Shown piece after piece: positions 35,630-43,602 of a DNA stretch of 64,000 nt. How positions within the stretch are numbered: position 1 is the stretch's first letter; each line of letters starts with the position of its first letter. A program made the translations under genes and the position numbers. The stretch comes from Pseudomonas caricapapayae (GTDB lineage Bacteria > Pseudomonadota > Gammaproteobacteria > Pseudomonadales > Pseudomonadaceae): assembly GCF_001400735.1 (NCBI RefSeq), contig NZ_LJPW01000064.1, forward strand, positions 62,001 through 126,000. Reading direction: 5' to 3'. The notes under the pieces were generated by a model, which was not told where the DNA came from, did no database searches, and saw nothing but the letters and a program-made list of their open reading frames with translations.

Positions 35630-36495
35630 GACTCGCTTTTAGAGCGGTTCTCGGCCTGAAAGCAATCGCGAACGAAATGCGCCAGGCGTCGGGTGTTAAG
35701 CAGGGCATGCTCGGGCACCAGCAGCTCCAGCTCGATGCTTGGCAATCCGGGCAACTGCTCGCATTCCAGGATGCGCCAGTCAGAGGGCACGACTGACGCT
35801 GGCAATACTGTCACCGAGGTGCCCAGCCGGACAGAATGCATCACGCCCGGCAGGTGAGATGAAGAGCTGATCACCCGCCACGGGGTGCCAAGCAGATCGA
35901 GAGCCTCGATTATTTGCGGACGGGCACGGCAGCTCTCGGTAAACAACGACAATGGAAGCACCTTCTGTTGTTCGGGAAAATGCCCCGGCGCTGCGCACCA
36001 CAGCATGGGTTCGCACCTAAGTAATTCACCTCGTACCTTGGCGTTGGAGCGCGTGATTATCGCCAGGTCGATGCTACCTTCCGTAATCATGGCTTCAAGG
36101 CGAGAAGAAAAATCACAGATGATTTCCACCTGCAAATGGGGGTGGCGCAGGGTAAACGCCTGCATGAGTTCGCAACCCAGAGACTCAAGGTAGTCATCCG
36201 GCATGCCTATGCGAACGCGAGTCGCTTCCTGACCACACTCCAGTGCGGCAAGCGCCTCGTCTTCAAGCATCTGGATGCGCCTGGCATAGCCGATCAGCCT
36301 TTCACCGTGCTCGGTCAGCGTGACGCCACGGCGAGAACGTTCCAGCAGCTTGCGCCCGACCCTGGCTTCCAGTCGTCCCAGCATCAGGCTTACAGCTGCC
36401 TGAGTCTTGCCGATGCGTTCGCCAGCAGTAGTGAACCCGCCGCAATCGATGACAGCAACAAAAGCGGCAAGACAATCGGTATCGAGATGGCGCAT
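35602..36495 (-). CDS. LysR-family transcriptional regulator
   Basis: A 297-residue regulator with a standard N-terminal helix-turn-helix (LAAFVAVIDCGGFTTAGERIGKTQAAVSLMLGRLEARVG) and an effector domain. The ATG at 36495 has a GAGG ribosome site; the extension to 36537 is not supported. It overlaps the 3' end of the aminotransferase gene on the opposite strand and is the likely local regulator of the TRAP-aminotransferase operon. That pairing is inferred from position only. Confidence 0.88.
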   Translation of the reverse strand: MRHLDTDCLAAFVAVIDCGGFTTAGERIGKTQAAVSLMLGRLEARVGRKLLERSRRGVTLTEHGERLIGYARRIQMLEDEALAALECGQEATRVRIGMPDDYLESLGCELMQAFTLRHPHLQVEIICDFSSRLEAMITEGSIDLAIITRSNAKVRGELLRCEPMLWCAAPGHFPEQQKVLPLSLFTESCRARPQIIEALDLLGTPWRVISSSSHLPGVMHSVRLGTSVTVLPASVVPSDWRILECEQLPGLPSIELELLVPEHALLNTRRLAHFVRDCFQAENRSKSESQSEAMAAL

Positions 36496-36575
36496 GGGAA
36501 TACCTCGTATGAAACGTTGTAAACGAGGCCCATGCACGTTCCATTCCGTTACTGGAGATGGCGCAACTGGAAAGA

Positions 36576-37649
36576 TCAGTACCGAGGATATTCAGTTGCC
36601 TGGCCTTTGCGTTGGCGCTGTATATCCCAGCAATGATAATGATCGGTCAGCGTTTGTGCGATTGATCGATAGCGAATGCCCAGATCGTCCACACTGCGCT
36701 GGTTGTCCACGGTAAAACGAATGCCGAGATGCTTGCTCAGGTAATCCTGAGTGAGCCCGAAGAACGGCCCGATCAGCCTGACAATAGCGTCAGGGATCTG
36801 ATAGCGGGGCAATAGCCACGGACGTCGGTGCAGGCGGCGCACAATGCTGGCGATTTCCACAAAAGAAATCATCCGTTTTTCGGCAAGGATGTAACGTCCA
36901 TGTGCATCAGGCTTGTTTGCCGCAATGATGTGAGCGGCCGCGACGTCCCGGACGTCGACCGTCGTCAGGCTTAGATCAGGCATTCCATAAAAAAAGTAAC
37001 CCCGGAACATTTCATCCAGAAGGAAGAGGCTTCCGGAATCCGAAGCGGGCGTCAGAGAAGGGCCAAGGATCATGCCGGGATTGATAGTGACAAGACTCCA
37101 GCGGGACTGTGCCTCACAGATACGCCATGCCTCTTTCTCGGCTTCCACCTTGGCGTAGTGATAGGGGTTGGTTTCAAGTGTGCTGCTGGTGTTGAAATAG
37201 TCTTCGGTCAGGGTCTTGTTCTTCATGTGCAGGACATCACTGTAATCGCCGAATATTGCGCCGACAGTGGAGGTCATGACGACGCGGCTGACGCTGGGCG
37301 TTTTATCGACACTGCTCAACACATTCCGAGTGCCCCTCAGTGCCGGCTCAAGCATTTCCCGCCGGCCGTCCTTGATTTTTTCAGGCAGCAGAAAAGGTGA
37401 GGCAACATGATGAACGGTTGTGCAATCGCGCATGGGCGTGTCGAATGCACCGTCCACCAGCAGGTCCGCCTCAAATAGATTCAGATGACCCGGGTATTGC
37501 TTCTGCAAGGCAAACAAAGGAAGCACTTTTGCCGTATGGGCAAGGTTACGAACGGTGGTATTGACGGTCATGCCGCTGACGAGCAACTGCTGAATCAAGT
37601 GGCACGCCACAAAGCCTCCGCCCCCGGTAACAAGCACTCGATCTGTCAT
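36576..37649 (-). CDS. NAD(P)-dependent reductase, dihydroflavonol-4-reductase-like (extended SDR)
   Basis: A protein of 357 residues. The Rossmann start is DRVLVTGGGGFVACHLIQQLL, and the active site is TSTVGAIFG with the tyrosine-lysine pair in NPYHYAKVEAE. It resembles dihydroflavonol reductases, aldehyde reductases and 3-beta-hydroxysteroid dehydrogenases, which act on ketones of large hydrophobic molecules. I chose the ATG at 37649 (GAG nine bases before); an ATG at 37658 adds three residues. It lies downstream of, and in the same direction as, the AraC gene, and is close to the FMO and SDR genes on the other side. Confidence 0.82.
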   Translation of the reverse strand: MTDRVLVTGGGGFVACHLIQQLLVSGMTVNTTVRNLAHTAKVLPLFALQKQYPGHLNLFEADLLVDGAFDTPMRDCTTVHHVASPFLLPEKIKDGRREMLEPALRGTRNVLSSVDKTPSVSRVVMTSTVGAIFGDYSDVLHMKNKTLTEDYFNTSSTLETNPYHYAKVEAEKEAWRICEAQSRWSLVTINPGMILGPSLTPASDSGSLFLLDEMFRGYFFYGMPDLSLTTVDVRDVAAAHIIAANKPDAHGRYILAEKRMISFVEIASIVRRLHRRPWLLPRYQIPDAIVRLIGPFFGLTQDYLSKHLGIRFTVDNQRSVDDLGIRYRSIAQTLTDHYHCWDIQRQRKGQATEYPRY

Positions 37650-37795
37650 GACGGCCATCTCTTGTTTGATTATTGATGGAGAGCAGAGGCTACGTTAAAC
37701 AAGCGGTCGCAGAACGATCAGGGGCAGATCGGACGTAAACGGGGGCGGCAGCGGCCATTCGATAACTCAATGGTTTCTCGCCACTGCATAAAAGC

Positions 37796-38863
37796 TCAGG
37801 AGGGTGACGGGCGCTGGATGTCTTTTCGGAACTGTTGAATTTCACACCTGGCCTGTCGAGGTGTTACCCCGGTCCAGCGCTTGAATGCGCGCCGAAAGTC
37901 ACGGATATCGCTGAATCCGGTCTCTGTCGCCACGTCGATAAGCTTCGTTTCTCTATGACTCAGGAGTGACAAAGCCTTGGCTCTGCGCAGAGAATCAATG
38001 ACCCCCTGATAAGACTGTCCTGCTGCTTCCAGGCGACGCCTTAACGTGCGCTCGCCGATATTGAGCTGTTGGGCAAGATCATTGAGCGACGGAGGAGCGC
38101 AGAGCTGCTTGCGTATTTCCCGATGAACCGTTTCAACAAGATCAGACGTGCCTTTATCTTCCCAGTTTGCACTGTCCAATAACTCTGCCACTTCGGCAGC
38201 CACAAAGTCGTCGCGCGTCGACAACGGGATTTCCAGCCATCGGGCATCAAACTCGATCAGATTATGAGCACCGGCAAACACTACCGGACAACGGAATATC
38301 TCGGTGTATCGCTGACCGTGCGGGGGTTCTGGATACTCAAGCTCGACCCGGCTGGGGACCAGATCATGACGCCCGCTCAGATGCCGGGCGATGGCCATCG
38401 CGCTGGCGAATGCCTCTTCCAGATAAAAACTGATGACGTCGGGGTCAAAGAACTGCGGCACCAGATAAGTCAGGCAGCGATCTTCATGAAACTCCATTCG
38501 ATGGCAAAGCAGGGCGCCGGTGTGTTTCTGATAACGGATAGCCAGATCCAGTGCATCACCTAGCGTGGGGCTGGCCTGCATGCCCAACCCGACAATACCC
38601 CACGACACCGCTGTCTGGCGCTCGCCGACCGATAGGCCCAGGCCATCATCACCCAATACCGTGATTGTCCGGCGTACCAACAGGTTACTTTGCCTGTGCG
38701 ACAGAAGATAACCAGGCTTTTTCAGGTCATCCGGCGCAAATCCCAGGCCCCGGCACAGCCACTGGGCATTGACGCCACGTTCCATTGCATAGTGCAGGAG
38801 CATGCGCGATACCTGCGGTGGAGCAGAGGCTTCAGAGAACAGTGGGTCAGCAATGGGTTTCAT
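37796..38863 (-). CDS. AraC-family regulator with arabinose-binding-like N-terminal domain
   Basis: A 355-residue protein. The N-terminal two thirds form a ligand domain of the Arabinose_bd type (MLLHYAMERGVNAQWLCRGLG and GIVGLGMQASPTLGDALDLAIRYQKHTG). The C-terminal helix-turn-helix is NDLAQQLNIGERTLRRRLEAAG then FSDIRDFRRAFKRWTGVTPRQAR. This OruR/ArgR-like subgroup often regulates the breakdown of hydrophobic or amino compounds. It is divergent from the FMO gene across 220 bases, so it most likely controls the FMO-SDR operon and the reductase behind it. Confidence 0.9.
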   Translation of the reverse strand: MKPIADPLFSEASAPPQVSRMLLHYAMERGVNAQWLCRGLGFAPDDLKKPGYLLSHRQSNLLVRRTITVLGDDGLGLSVGERQTAVSWGIVGLGMQASPTLGDALDLAIRYQKHTGALLCHRMEFHEDRCLTYLVPQFFDPDVISFYLEEAFASAMAIARHLSGRHDLVPSRVELEYPEPPHGQRYTEIFRCPVVFAGAHNLIEFDARWLEIPLSTRDDFVAAEVAELLDSANWEDKGTSDLVETVHREIRKQLCAPPSLNDLAQQLNIGERTLRRRLEAAGQSYQGVIDSLRRAKALSLLSHRETKLIDVATETGFSDIRDFRRAFKRWTGVTPRQARCEIQQFRKDIQRPSPS

Positions 38864-39083
38864 GTTGATCCAGACCTTTCATATCAGGTTTTTTGTTTTA
38901 TCGAACCACAGTATGCCTGAAAAAACAGCCGAAACATCCTCTGATTTGGCAAAGGGTTCAGTGATCCGAAATGTTCGTCGAACAAGTCCGTTACCACCCC
39001 CTTTTACGTCCATTGACCCCCTGCGTGCCTGGCGGCTCCTTGGCTAACTTAGGCTTCTCGCTGTAGAGCCCGAGGAACGCAAC

Positions 39084-40496
39084 GTGAACAACGACAATAA
39101 AATCCATGAGTGTGCCGATGCAGTCTGCATTATCGGAAGCGGCCCCGGCGGGCTTTGCATGGCAAGGGCGCTCAAGCGTCAGGGCCTGGATTATGAGCAG
39201 TTCGAGCGACACAGCGAAGTGGGTGGCGTCTGGGACATCAATAACCCCGGAACCCCGATGTACCAATCGGCGCACTTCATCTCTTCCCGTGATCAGTCAG
39301 GTTTTATCGACTACCCCATGCCCGCGCATTTTCCCGATTATCCGAGCAACCGACAGATTTTCGAGTATGTTCGCTCTTTTGCGGTGGCGTTCGATCTGTA
39401 CGGCAAGATCCGTTTCAATACGGCAGTCACACACGTTGAGAAGGAAGACAGCGGGCGCTGGCTGGTAACGCTGGCGAACGGCGAAAGACGCCGCTATCGC
39501 GCGGTGGTATGCGCCACCGGCTGTAACTGGGACCCGAACATGCCCGAAGTGAAGGGCCTTTTTGAAGGCACCATTCGACACTCGGTAACGTATAAGAACG
39601 CCGACGAATTCAGGGGCAAACGCGTGATGGTCATCGGCGCGGGCAATTCCGGTGCCGACATCGCCTGTGATGCGGCCAAACAGGCGGACAAAGCTTTTAT
39701 CAGTATGCGTCGTGGTTACCACTTCATTCCCAAACATCTATTCGGCATGCCGGTTGATGAGTTCGGTGAAAAAGGACCGCAGTTGCCAATGTGGCTGGCG
39801 AGGCCGATTTTCCAGACAATCCTGCGCGTCATGAATGGAGATACCCGTCGCTTCGGTTTGCCCAGGCCGGACCACAAACTCTTCGAAAGCCACCCGTTGC
39901 TCAACACAAAGTTGCTGCACTACTTGCAGCACGGCGATATTCAGGTCAAACCGGATGTGTCGCATTACGAAGGACAGTATGCGGTGTTCAAGGACGGTAC
40001 CCGTGAGCCGCTGGATCTGGTGCTGTACGCCACCGGGTATAAATGGAGCTGCTCATACGCCGCACCGTATTTCGAGTGGGAGGGCGGGCGGCCACGGTTG
40101 TACCTGTCTATTTTTAGCCGAGCGCATCACAACCTGTTCGGCATCGGGTACGTCGAGACCAACTCCAGCGCCTATAAGTTGTTTGATAGCGAGGCGCATG
40201 CAGTGGCCTGCTACTTGCGCGACCAACTGCATCAAAAGACCCGGGCCCATCAATTTGATCAGTTGATCGCTTCTGACAATCCTGATCTGTCCGGCGGCAT
40301 CAAGTTCGTCAAATCCCAGCGACATGAGGTCTATCTGGAGGCGCATGCGCTCAAGAAATACTTGCGCAAGCTGTTCAATAACATGGATTGGCCAGCGGTC
40401 GACGACGGGTATTACAAAAGCCTGCGCAACGGCGCTGGTTACATTCCGGCGCCCCTGCAACAACAGACAGTCGCCCTTCAGGAGACCTGTTCATGA
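39084..40496 (+). CDS. Flavin-containing monooxygenase (FMO/Baeyer-Villiger-like)
   Basis: A 470-residue class B flavoprotein monooxygenase. The FAD motif is GSGPGG (residues 18-23), the FMO fingerprint FxGxxxHxxxY is at 160-170 (FEGTIRHSVTY) and the NADPH motif GAGNSG is at 185-190. It uses O2 and NADPH to oxidise a ketone or a soft heteroatom. The start is GTG at 39084, with GAGGAA upstream. The SDR start overlaps its stop (ATGA), so the two are translated together. The partner enzymes (SDR and DFR-like reductase) fit alcohol-to-ketone-to-ester chemistry on a lipid- or steroid-like compound, as an inference. Confidence 0.88.
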   Translation: MNNDNKIHECADAVCIIGSGPGGLCMARALKRQGLDYEQFERHSEVGGVWDINNPGTPMYQSAHFISSRDQSGFIDYPMPAHFPDYPSNRQIFEYVRSFAVAFDLYGKIRFNTAVTHVEKEDSGRWLVTLANGERRRYRAVVCATGCNWDPNMPEVKGLFEGTIRHSVTYKNADEFRGKRVMVIGAGNSGADIACDAAKQADKAFISMRRGYHFIPKHLFGMPVDEFGEKGPQLPMWLARPIFQTILRVMNGDTRRFGLPRPDHKLFESHPLLNTKLLHYLQHGDIQVKPDVSHYEGQYAVFKDGTREPLDLVLYATGYKWSCSYAAPYFEWEGGRPRLYLSIFSRAHHNLFGIGYVETNSSAYKLFDSEAHAVACYLRDQLHQKTRAHQFDQLIASDNPDLSGGIKFVKSQRHEVYLEAHALKKYLRKLFNNMDWPAVDDGYYKSLRNGAGYIPAPLQQQTVALQETCS

Positions 40497-41341
40497 AAGC
40501 TGTCGTCCTGATCACCGGCGCGGCCGGCGGCATCGGCCAGGCGATCTGTGCGCAGTTGATCCAAAGGGGGATGCAACTGGTACTGGCTGATATTGATGAG
40601 AAGCCACTGAAGTCGCTGGCAGAAAAACTGGGTGAAGACGCGCACCCTTATGTGGTTGATCTGACCGACCAGGACAGCCTGGCAGGTTTGATGACTTATA
40701 TAGAGTCTGCGTTTGGCCGGCTCGACGTGTTGATCAACAATGCGGCCATTGCAGTGGTTGAAGCATTTGATACACGCTCGGTGGAAAGTATCGGCCGAGA
40801 GCTTAATATCAATCTGGTTGCCCCACTGATTCTTACCCGTCTCGCCATTCCGCTGCTCAAGCGCTCGACGGATGCGCGGATCATATCCACTGTTTCGCTG
40901 GGGGGCGTATTCCCGACGCCGGAGTCACCCATCTACTGCGCCAGCAAGTTTGGCCTGCGCGGCGCGATGCTGTCGATCGGGCTGGACCTGGCAGACAAAG
41001 GCATCAAGGTCGGCTCCATTCTGCCAACCGCCACAGACACACAAATGCTGCGCAAGGAAGCGATCGAAGGCGGTAACGCCTTACAGTTCATCGCGCCGCC
41101 ACAATCACCGGAAGATGTTGCACGTCAGGTGTTACTGATGCTCGACAAGCCTTGCCTGGAACGCACACCAAAACCCAGTGAATCGTGGGCATCCAGCCTG
41201 GCCATGCTTTTTCCCAACCTCTTGCCGCGCACCACTCGTCTACTGCAGAAACGGGGCGAAAAGGGCATGAAGAAGTACATCGAGTCGCTCGGCGAGCGCG
41301 GGCTGGCGCATAAAGTGGAGGGCATCTGGCGTTTGAAATAG
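40493..41341 (+). CDS. Short-chain dehydrogenase/reductase
   Basis: A 282-residue classical SDR. The cofactor motif is TGAAGGIG (residues 8-15), then NNAAI, a serine in TVSLGG and the YCASK pair. The C-terminal 50 residues are basic and hydrophobic (ASSLAMLFPNLLPRTTRLLQKRGEKGMKKY) and may bind membranes or lipids. The ATG overlaps the FMO stop by four bases. It is a probable alcohol/ketone dehydrogenase of the same pathway. Confidence 0.87.
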   Translation: MKAVVLITGAAGGIGQAICAQLIQRGMQLVLADIDEKPLKSLAEKLGEDAHPYVVDLTDQDSLAGLMTYIESAFGRLDVLINNAAIAVVEAFDTRSVESIGRELNINLVAPLILTRLAIPLLKRSTDARIISTVSLGGVFPTPESPIYCASKFGLRGAMLSIGLDLADKGIKVGSILPTATDTQMLRKEAIEGGNALQFIAPPQSPEDVARQVLLMLDKPCLERTPKPSESWASSLAMLFPNLLPRTTRLLQKRGEKGMKKYIESLGERGLAHKVEGIWRLK

Positions 41342-41440
41342 CGTCCCGATGAGCCAGCGGGCGATTGGTAATATTGAAATATCTTGAAACATTCATGCAG
41401 CACCGCGAGTCAATGGAATAACTCTCTTCAAGGTTTTCCA

Positions 41441-42619
41441 ATGAAAACGCCTCGCCCCGATGCACGGCTTAAATCCCTTACAAACCTGCGCAATCTAAAG
41501 ATGGCGCGATCTGCACACGCATTCGTTCGGGGCAACACCGCTCAGTTTTACGAATGGCTCCACAGCCAGTCCGGCAGGCGTCTGCCCAGCGGCCCGCCGG
41601 TCTGGATCTGCGGAGATTGCCATGCCGGCAACCTGGGTCCAACGGGGGATTCGAAAGGACGCATCGACATGCACATACGCGATCTTGATCAAGCCGTTAT
41701 CGGTAATCCCGCACACGACCTGGTAAGGCTGGGATTGTCGTTGGCAACGGCCGCTCGTGGCTCGGATCTGCCTGGGGTCACGACCGCACGTATGCTGGAA
41801 GAGATGATGCAAGGCTACGAAGAGGCTTTTCTGAGCAACGACGATGAAGAGCCTGTTCGCCCGGCCCAGGTAAAAGCCGGGATGCGCAGCGCCGTGCAAC
41901 GTACGTGGAAGCATCTTGCCAAAGAGCGTTTCGAAGATATCCAGCCCAGCATTCCACTGGGCAAGCATTTCTGGGCACTGTCCCGTGCCGAACGCGACGC
42001 CATTAAAGCGCTGTGTGCGACGCCTGAGATTCACGCGTTGGTGACATCGCTCAAAGGTAGATCCCAGGATGACCGGGTGCAATTACTCGACTCTGCCTAT
42101 TGGGTAAAGGGATGCAGTTCTCTGGGACTGCTTCGTTACGCGGTGCTGATGGGCGTTGGCGATGAAGATGATCAAGAGTTCTGTCTGCTGGATGTAAAGG
42201 AAGCAATAGCTGCAGCGGCACCCCGTACCGCCCGAGCTGCCATGCCCAGAGATAACGGCAAAAGGGTCGTGGAAGGTGCCCGGCATCTATCGCCCGGCCT
42301 CGGTAGCCGGATGGTGGCCGTCAGGATGCTGGATCACTCATTCTTCATACGTGAACTGCTTCCCCAGGATATGAAGCTGGAACTGGATGAACTAACGCAG
42401 CCAGAGGCCATGCAAGCAGCAGCGTATCTCGCTAAGGTCGTTGGCAATGCCCATGCAAGGCAGATGGATCTGGCGACACGGGCAGCATGGATTCGGGATC
42501 TGCAATCGAATCGGTCCCAGACCCTGGATGCTCCGTCCTGGCTGTGGTCAAGCGTCGTGCAACTGGTGGGCAGCCACGAGCAGGGCTATCTGGAGCATTG
42601 TCGACGTTACGCGCTGTAG
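41441..42619 (+). CDS. DUF2252 family protein
   Basis: A 392-residue protein of the DUF2252 family, distantly related to the protein-kinase/aminoglycoside phosphotransferase fold. Typical segments are MARSAHAFVRGNTAQFYEWL, VWICGDCHAGNLGP and DLDQAVIGNPAHDLVRLGLSLA; the CGDCHAGN and DLD motifs look like a phosphotransferase active site. The function is not established. I chose the ATG at 41441, since the family begins here. It is 100 bases after the SDR and may not belong to that operon. Confidence 0.88.
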   Translation: MKTPRPDARLKSLTNLRNLKMARSAHAFVRGNTAQFYEWLHSQSGRRLPSGPPVWICGDCHAGNLGPTGDSKGRIDMHIRDLDQAVIGNPAHDLVRLGLSLATAARGSDLPGVTTARMLEEMMQGYEEAFLSNDDEEPVRPAQVKAGMRSAVQRTWKHLAKERFEDIQPSIPLGKHFWALSRAERDAIKALCATPEIHALVTSLKGRSQDDRVQLLDSAYWVKGCSSLGLLRYAVLMGVGDEDDQEFCLLDVKEAIAAAAPRTARAAMPRDNGKRVVEGARHLSPGLGSRMVAVRMLDHSFFIRELLPQDMKLELDELTQPEAMQAAAYLAKVVGNAHARQMDLATRAAWIRDLQSNRSQTLDAPSWLWSSVVQLVGSHEQGYLEHCRRYAL

Positions 42620-42659
42620 CGCTTTATGCACGACGCCGACAGACGATAAACCAGGGCGT

Positions 42660-43100
42660 TTATCTATTGTGGCGCAGAATGGAAACGTTCAGCGCCGCTG
42701 CTACCGAGAGCCATACCAGATAGGGGAATAAAATCAGCCCCGTAATGATATCCAGCTGCAATGCCATCACGATCATCGTGGCGACGACAATCCACAGGAT
42801 CGCAAGAATCACCATCGCAGCGCCGATCCGGTTTGCCCCGAAAAACACCGGTGTCCACAAGGTGTTCAGCGCGATTTGGGCTGACCACAAGGCGAGCACG
42901 GTCTCGCTGCCGGGGATCAGGGTCAAGCGATAGCCTGCCCAGGCGAGGAGCAGGTAGATCGTTGTCCAGGCCACCGGAAATGCCCAGTCTGGCGGAGTGA
43001 AGCTCGGTTTTTGAAGCGATTCGTACCATGCACCTGGTTTGAAGATAATGCCGGTTGCGCCGGCGGCGCAGCATGCCAGAAGAAAGATCAAGAAGGTCAT
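42660..43100 (-). CDS. TspO/MBR family protein
   Basis: A 146-residue inner-membrane protein with five hydrophobic segments. The family motifs WYESLQKPSFTPPDWAFPVAWTTIYLLLA and SAQIALNTLWTPVFFG are clear. TspO proteins bind porphyrins and sterol-like ligands and affect stress and tetrapyrrole handling. It is convergent with the DUF2252 gene and is a single gene. Confidence 0.93.
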   Translation of the reverse strand: MTFLIFLLACCAAGATGIIFKPGAWYESLQKPSFTPPDWAFPVAWTTIYLLLAWAGYRLTLIPGSETVLALWSAQIALNTLWTPVFFGANRIGAAMVILAILWIVVATMIVMALQLDIITGLILFPYLVWLSVAAALNVSILRHNR

Positions 43101-43602
43101 GGAGTGTCCTGAGCGTCAGCAATAGGGGAATGGCTATCCCGGGTTTGGACGCCTGTGCAACAGAAAAGGTCTGTTTTTATGGAGCTGAGGGCTTAAACCT
43201 GCACTCAGCGAGGCCTGCGCGGCCGTGATGCAGTCACGTGTGGTCCGCTTGCTTCAAGCGCCTCTACTTGCCCTGCCTCGTACGCAGCAGCGAGAGCTGG
43301 TCGGGATACCTGACCAAGGTCAGGAATACGATAGTGCGCGGCACCCTCTGCATAGGGTGTACATTGCTGGCAGTTGTGGGGGATAGGTGTACTGCTGCAT
43401 ATCAGCACAGTAAGCCTTTCGCTCACTTACCGTGCCGGTATTGCGACATGCCTGGTTCTGAGCCGTCTCATGCAGGTCTCACCAAAGATTCAAAGGGTCT
43501 GCCAAAAAGGTATGAACTTTGCAACAATGTCACTACATGCTTGTAACCTTTGGTCATGGTTTTTAAGGATGACCGCCGTCGGCTCATGTATCTGGTGTTT
43601 CC
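43101..43602. other. Intergenic region without a convincing gene
   Basis: This 500-base gap lies between divergent tspO and GGDEF-EAL genes. Short frames exist on both strands but lack ribosome sites and recognisable domains. It presumably contains both promoters. Confidence 0.5.

Noticed and set aside
43205..43546. Small frames in the tspO-GGDEF gap (43205-43426 minus, 43238-43546 plus)
   Set aside because: No ribosome site or family likeness; frames overlap each other and probably contain promoter DNA.
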